Positions 61,584 to 64,000 of a stretch of 64,000 bases of DNA are shown piece after piece (the stretch's first letter is position 1; each line of letters begins with the position of its first letter). The stretch is from Apostichopus japonicus. Taxonomy: Eukaryota > Echinodermata > Holothuroidea > Aspidochirotida > Stichopodidae. The stretch is taken from contig NC_092571.1 of assembly GCF_037975245.1 (NCBI RefSeq), forward strand, positions 16,301,917 through 16,365,916. Reading direction: 5' to 3'. A program made the position numbers and the translations under genes. A model generated the notes under the pieces. It did not search any database. It was not told the DNA's origin and saw only the letters and a program-made list of their open reading frames with translations.

Positions 61584-63896
61584 ATGGAAGAGTGGGAACT
61601 CAGCAAGGAAAACGTGCTTCCTTTGAAGCAAGGGAGAAAGGCTGGGAATTTATCGGCTGCCCTCCAACCAAGTAGTACGGACAAGAATCAAGTCATAATG
61701 TCTGAAAGGCAGTGAGTAACATCATCCTAACACTAGTAACAGTAACAGTTAACACTAACAGAAAATTGTAATTTGTATAGCAAAGCCTAACGTAGGGGTC
61801 ATGCAGACCCTAACTTCCTAAGTTACTCACAACGTAAGCTTGATTAGGCCTAGAACTAGTAAAATAAAGGCTTCATAATTGACGCTCCTTCGTAATTGAT
61901 ACAGCTTCAAATATTACTAGCAACAATACAGCAGGCAACCTAAACTTTTTGCAGCCAAGCAGAGTTACATGTTTGATGAGTTTGAATCCTTTATTTTCAG
62001 GTATATGCCGACCAAATTGTAGTTTTTTTTTACAGCTTTTAACACCCTCCCCCAGTTTTGCACATTTTTTGGGCATTTGGAAATCTTACTCCCTAAAATT
62101 AACCAAAATTACCTCAGTATGGTACCACTACTCTCTGGGACCTGAGCTTAGAAGTTAGAGGCACAGAGCATAGCAAACAGCATCCAGAGTCAATGGATGT
62201 ATAACTTGGCCTACACTACAGTTAGCTTATCGACGAATGTGTCAATTTAAGGTTATCAAAGAACTTGACTCAACTTTTACAAAGTTACCTTAGCACCAAC
62301 CTTAGCACAGACTATAAGCAATTTAGAGAGGTTGCTATCATGGTTATCCATTTAGATGAACATTTGTTTTCTACGTATTTTGCAATGCAAAGTTAATATA
62401 CAGGCTTATATACCATGCTACATTGTAATAATGTTAATTAATATATTCTAGGCCACTGTTGACATTTCCCTTAGAATCAAGGCTGGACATCCCTTGTTTG
62501 TTTTCCACAGAGCCTTTGAGACCGAGATTCGCACAAACAATGGCGATGACCCTCTCGACCCTTGGTACCGTTACTTTAAATGGACACTGCAGAACTTTCC
62601 ACAGGGAGGGAAAGGATCTAATCTTTCAACACTTCTGGACAGATTTTTCAAATTTTTCCAGTCTCAAACCAAATATCAAAATGACCTGAGATTGGTGGAA
62701 ATATGGCTTCAAATGGTATGTGTGTAGCTAACCTGAATTTCATTTGCAACTTCTTTTAAGAGATTTTGTCAAGTTTCCAAGTTTGCTCAAGTTTAATATC
62801 ATAATGCATTGTTTTTAGCCATTCTTTGATTAAGTTTTTGCCAGACTGTTTGTAAGGTGTACATGCTACAGGGCTGGAAATAAGGCTTGGTGAGGGCAAG
62901 GCATTTGGCCTCTGTGAATTTGGTGTGCATCAAGTAGGGCACCAAGGACAAACATTATTTGGTGCCCAGTAGGGCACCAAGGCCAAAAAATAGTTATGTT
63001 GCTAAACAGCCAAAGCTACATCAGTATTAGCTTAATGTGATTTAATGAGTATGAAGTAGAACACATTACACAGGACATACTATTGTTTTGTTCAATCATT
63101 TTTATAACTCAGCTTAAAATAATGTAAAAATCACTAAATATGCCAAAAACACATGCATGACTCATAGTTTGATATTAGCTGATCATTATCTCGTGTAAGT
63201 TTATTTTGTGGACTTGATGATTTTCCAGAATGGTTTTATGAATCAACTTGGCATTGCATTCAAGTGAAAGGTCACAGTGGACAAATAACGGCTAAGGAAA
63301 TTTGGCATGACAGCCTTTGATGATAGGTGTTTTTGTAGGGCACCAATGCCGTCCTCAAAAATATGACAGCCATGGCCTTCGTTTATTTCATCCCTAAATT
63401 GCTAGTTGTAGGGCCAATATATACTGAAAATTCCAACTTCATAAGCTGAGGGCTGTTCATGTGCATTTTTTTCACTGTACTGCTTAATTTTAACCGGCAA
63501 AATTCACTGCATGATTTATCATGCATTCATTACTGGTTCTTCCCTGGTTGATTTGATATTTTCGGGTCCCTGTAATAATGTAATTGACAATCAACGCACG
63601 TTAGTATGAACCAATTGTCCAAAGGGAAATATTTTAGCGCATTCAGAATGGATCATTAAGTGACACGTCACATAATTCTGTGTCCCTTTCCTCCAACAGG
63701 CGTCCATGTCAAACCAATCACTAGAATGCTACCAGTTCATGAGAGATCAGGGCATCGGCACCTTGTGTAGTCCCTTCTACGAGAGCTGGGCCTGGGAGAT
63801 GGAGCAGCTAGGTAACACCAAGAAGGCCGACCTCATCTTCCAAGAGGGCTTGAAGAATAACGCCCAGCCACTTGAAAGACTGAGCAGGATGCACAA
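61584..63896 (+). CDS. BUB1B: BUB1B / BubR1 (Mad3-type) N-terminal part, exons 1-3; gene continues beyond window
   Basis: Exons 61584-61711, 62511-62715 and 63700-63896 (donor GTAAGA) are all in phase. The start EEWELSKENVLPLKQGRK carries the KEN box at residues 8-10, in the same setting as human BubR1 (DEWELSKENVQPLRQGR). Then follow AFETEIRTNNGDDPLDPWYRY, YFKWTLQNFPQGGKGSN and LIFQEGLKNNAQPLERL of the TPR-like Mad3/BUB1 homology region. BubR1 joins Mad2, Bub3 and Cdc20 in the mitotic checkpoint complex and uses this KEN box to block the anaphase-promoting complex. The early KEN box argues for BUB1B/Mad3 rather than BUB1. Whether a kinase domain follows, as in an undivided ancestral MADBUB gene, cannot be seen here. 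Confidence 0.95.
62869..63396. mobile_element. Probable non-autonomous hAT-type element in BUB1B intron 2
   Basis: It starts CAGGGCTGGAAATAAGGC, and its 3' end is the reverse complement of TAGGGATGAAATAAACG, matching at about 12 of 16 bases. The flanks ACATGCTA (62861-62868) and AATTGCTA (63397-63404) agree at 6 of 8 positions and look like a decayed 8-bp target duplication. GTAGGGCACCAA occurs three times inside. No transposase frame is visible. Confidence 0.6.
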
Positions 63897-64000
63897 GTAA
63901 GAGCTTATTGTGGTCAGCCCTGATATAAAACTTTCTAACCACTGTTGATATTTATCAGAGTATGTAAGTCAACATTTATACATGATTAACTGATCTTGTG

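Overview
The window is nuclear DNA of an animal, most likely a marine invertebrate deuterostome; an echinoderm is my best guess. The genes are split into many short exons with GT-AG introns. Two introns carry exact minor-spliceosome (U12-type) signals. The background is AT-rich, with many microsatellites, long G or C homopolymers, hAT-type DNA elements and tRNA-derived SINEs. The species assignment is inference from the gene content and repeat style, not proven by the sequence.

Layout. Positions 1-14448 hold no convincing gene, only simple repeats and two well-delimited non-autonomous hAT elements (8255-9323 and 10675-11536, each with 8-bp target duplications). A four-exon Hes-family bHLH-Orange repressor ending in WRPW lies on the minus strand (14449-17793). 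Just upstream of it is a cluster of CACGCG/CACGTG boxes and CCAAT boxes, compatible with autoregulation. From about 18.2 to 31.5 kb I see no gene, only repeats and small hairpins.

A compact cluster follows. A three-exon secreted or surface folate-receptor-like cysteine-rich protein (minus, 31489-34245) sits head to head, 397 bp between start codons, with ALG3 (plus, 34643-43270, nine exons, 429 aa). RINT1 (plus, 45183-59354, 14 exons, 782 aa) and the first three exons of BUB1B/BubR1 (plus, from 61584, running off the window) follow in tandem. ALG3 makes the first luminal mannose addition in N-glycan precursor assembly. RINT1 is a tether subunit for Golgi-to-ER transport. BubR1 is a mitotic checkpoint protein. 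Apart from the shared ER/Golgi theme of ALG3 and RINT1 they are housekeeping neighbours, not an operon.

The most notable observations are an AT-AC U12-type intron in ALG3, a GT-AG U12-type intron in the next gene RINT1, a histidine in place of the family-typical proline in the Hes basic region, a hAT-like repeat family carrying reiterated internal hairpin modules, a near-perfect 112-bp-arm palindrome, and a segment duplicated between the ALG3 3' flank and a RINT1 intron. I found no CRISPR array, operon or clearly new multi-gene system. Exon coordinates were read by eye from splice signals, reading phase and protein family similarity, and have not been checked against transcripts.
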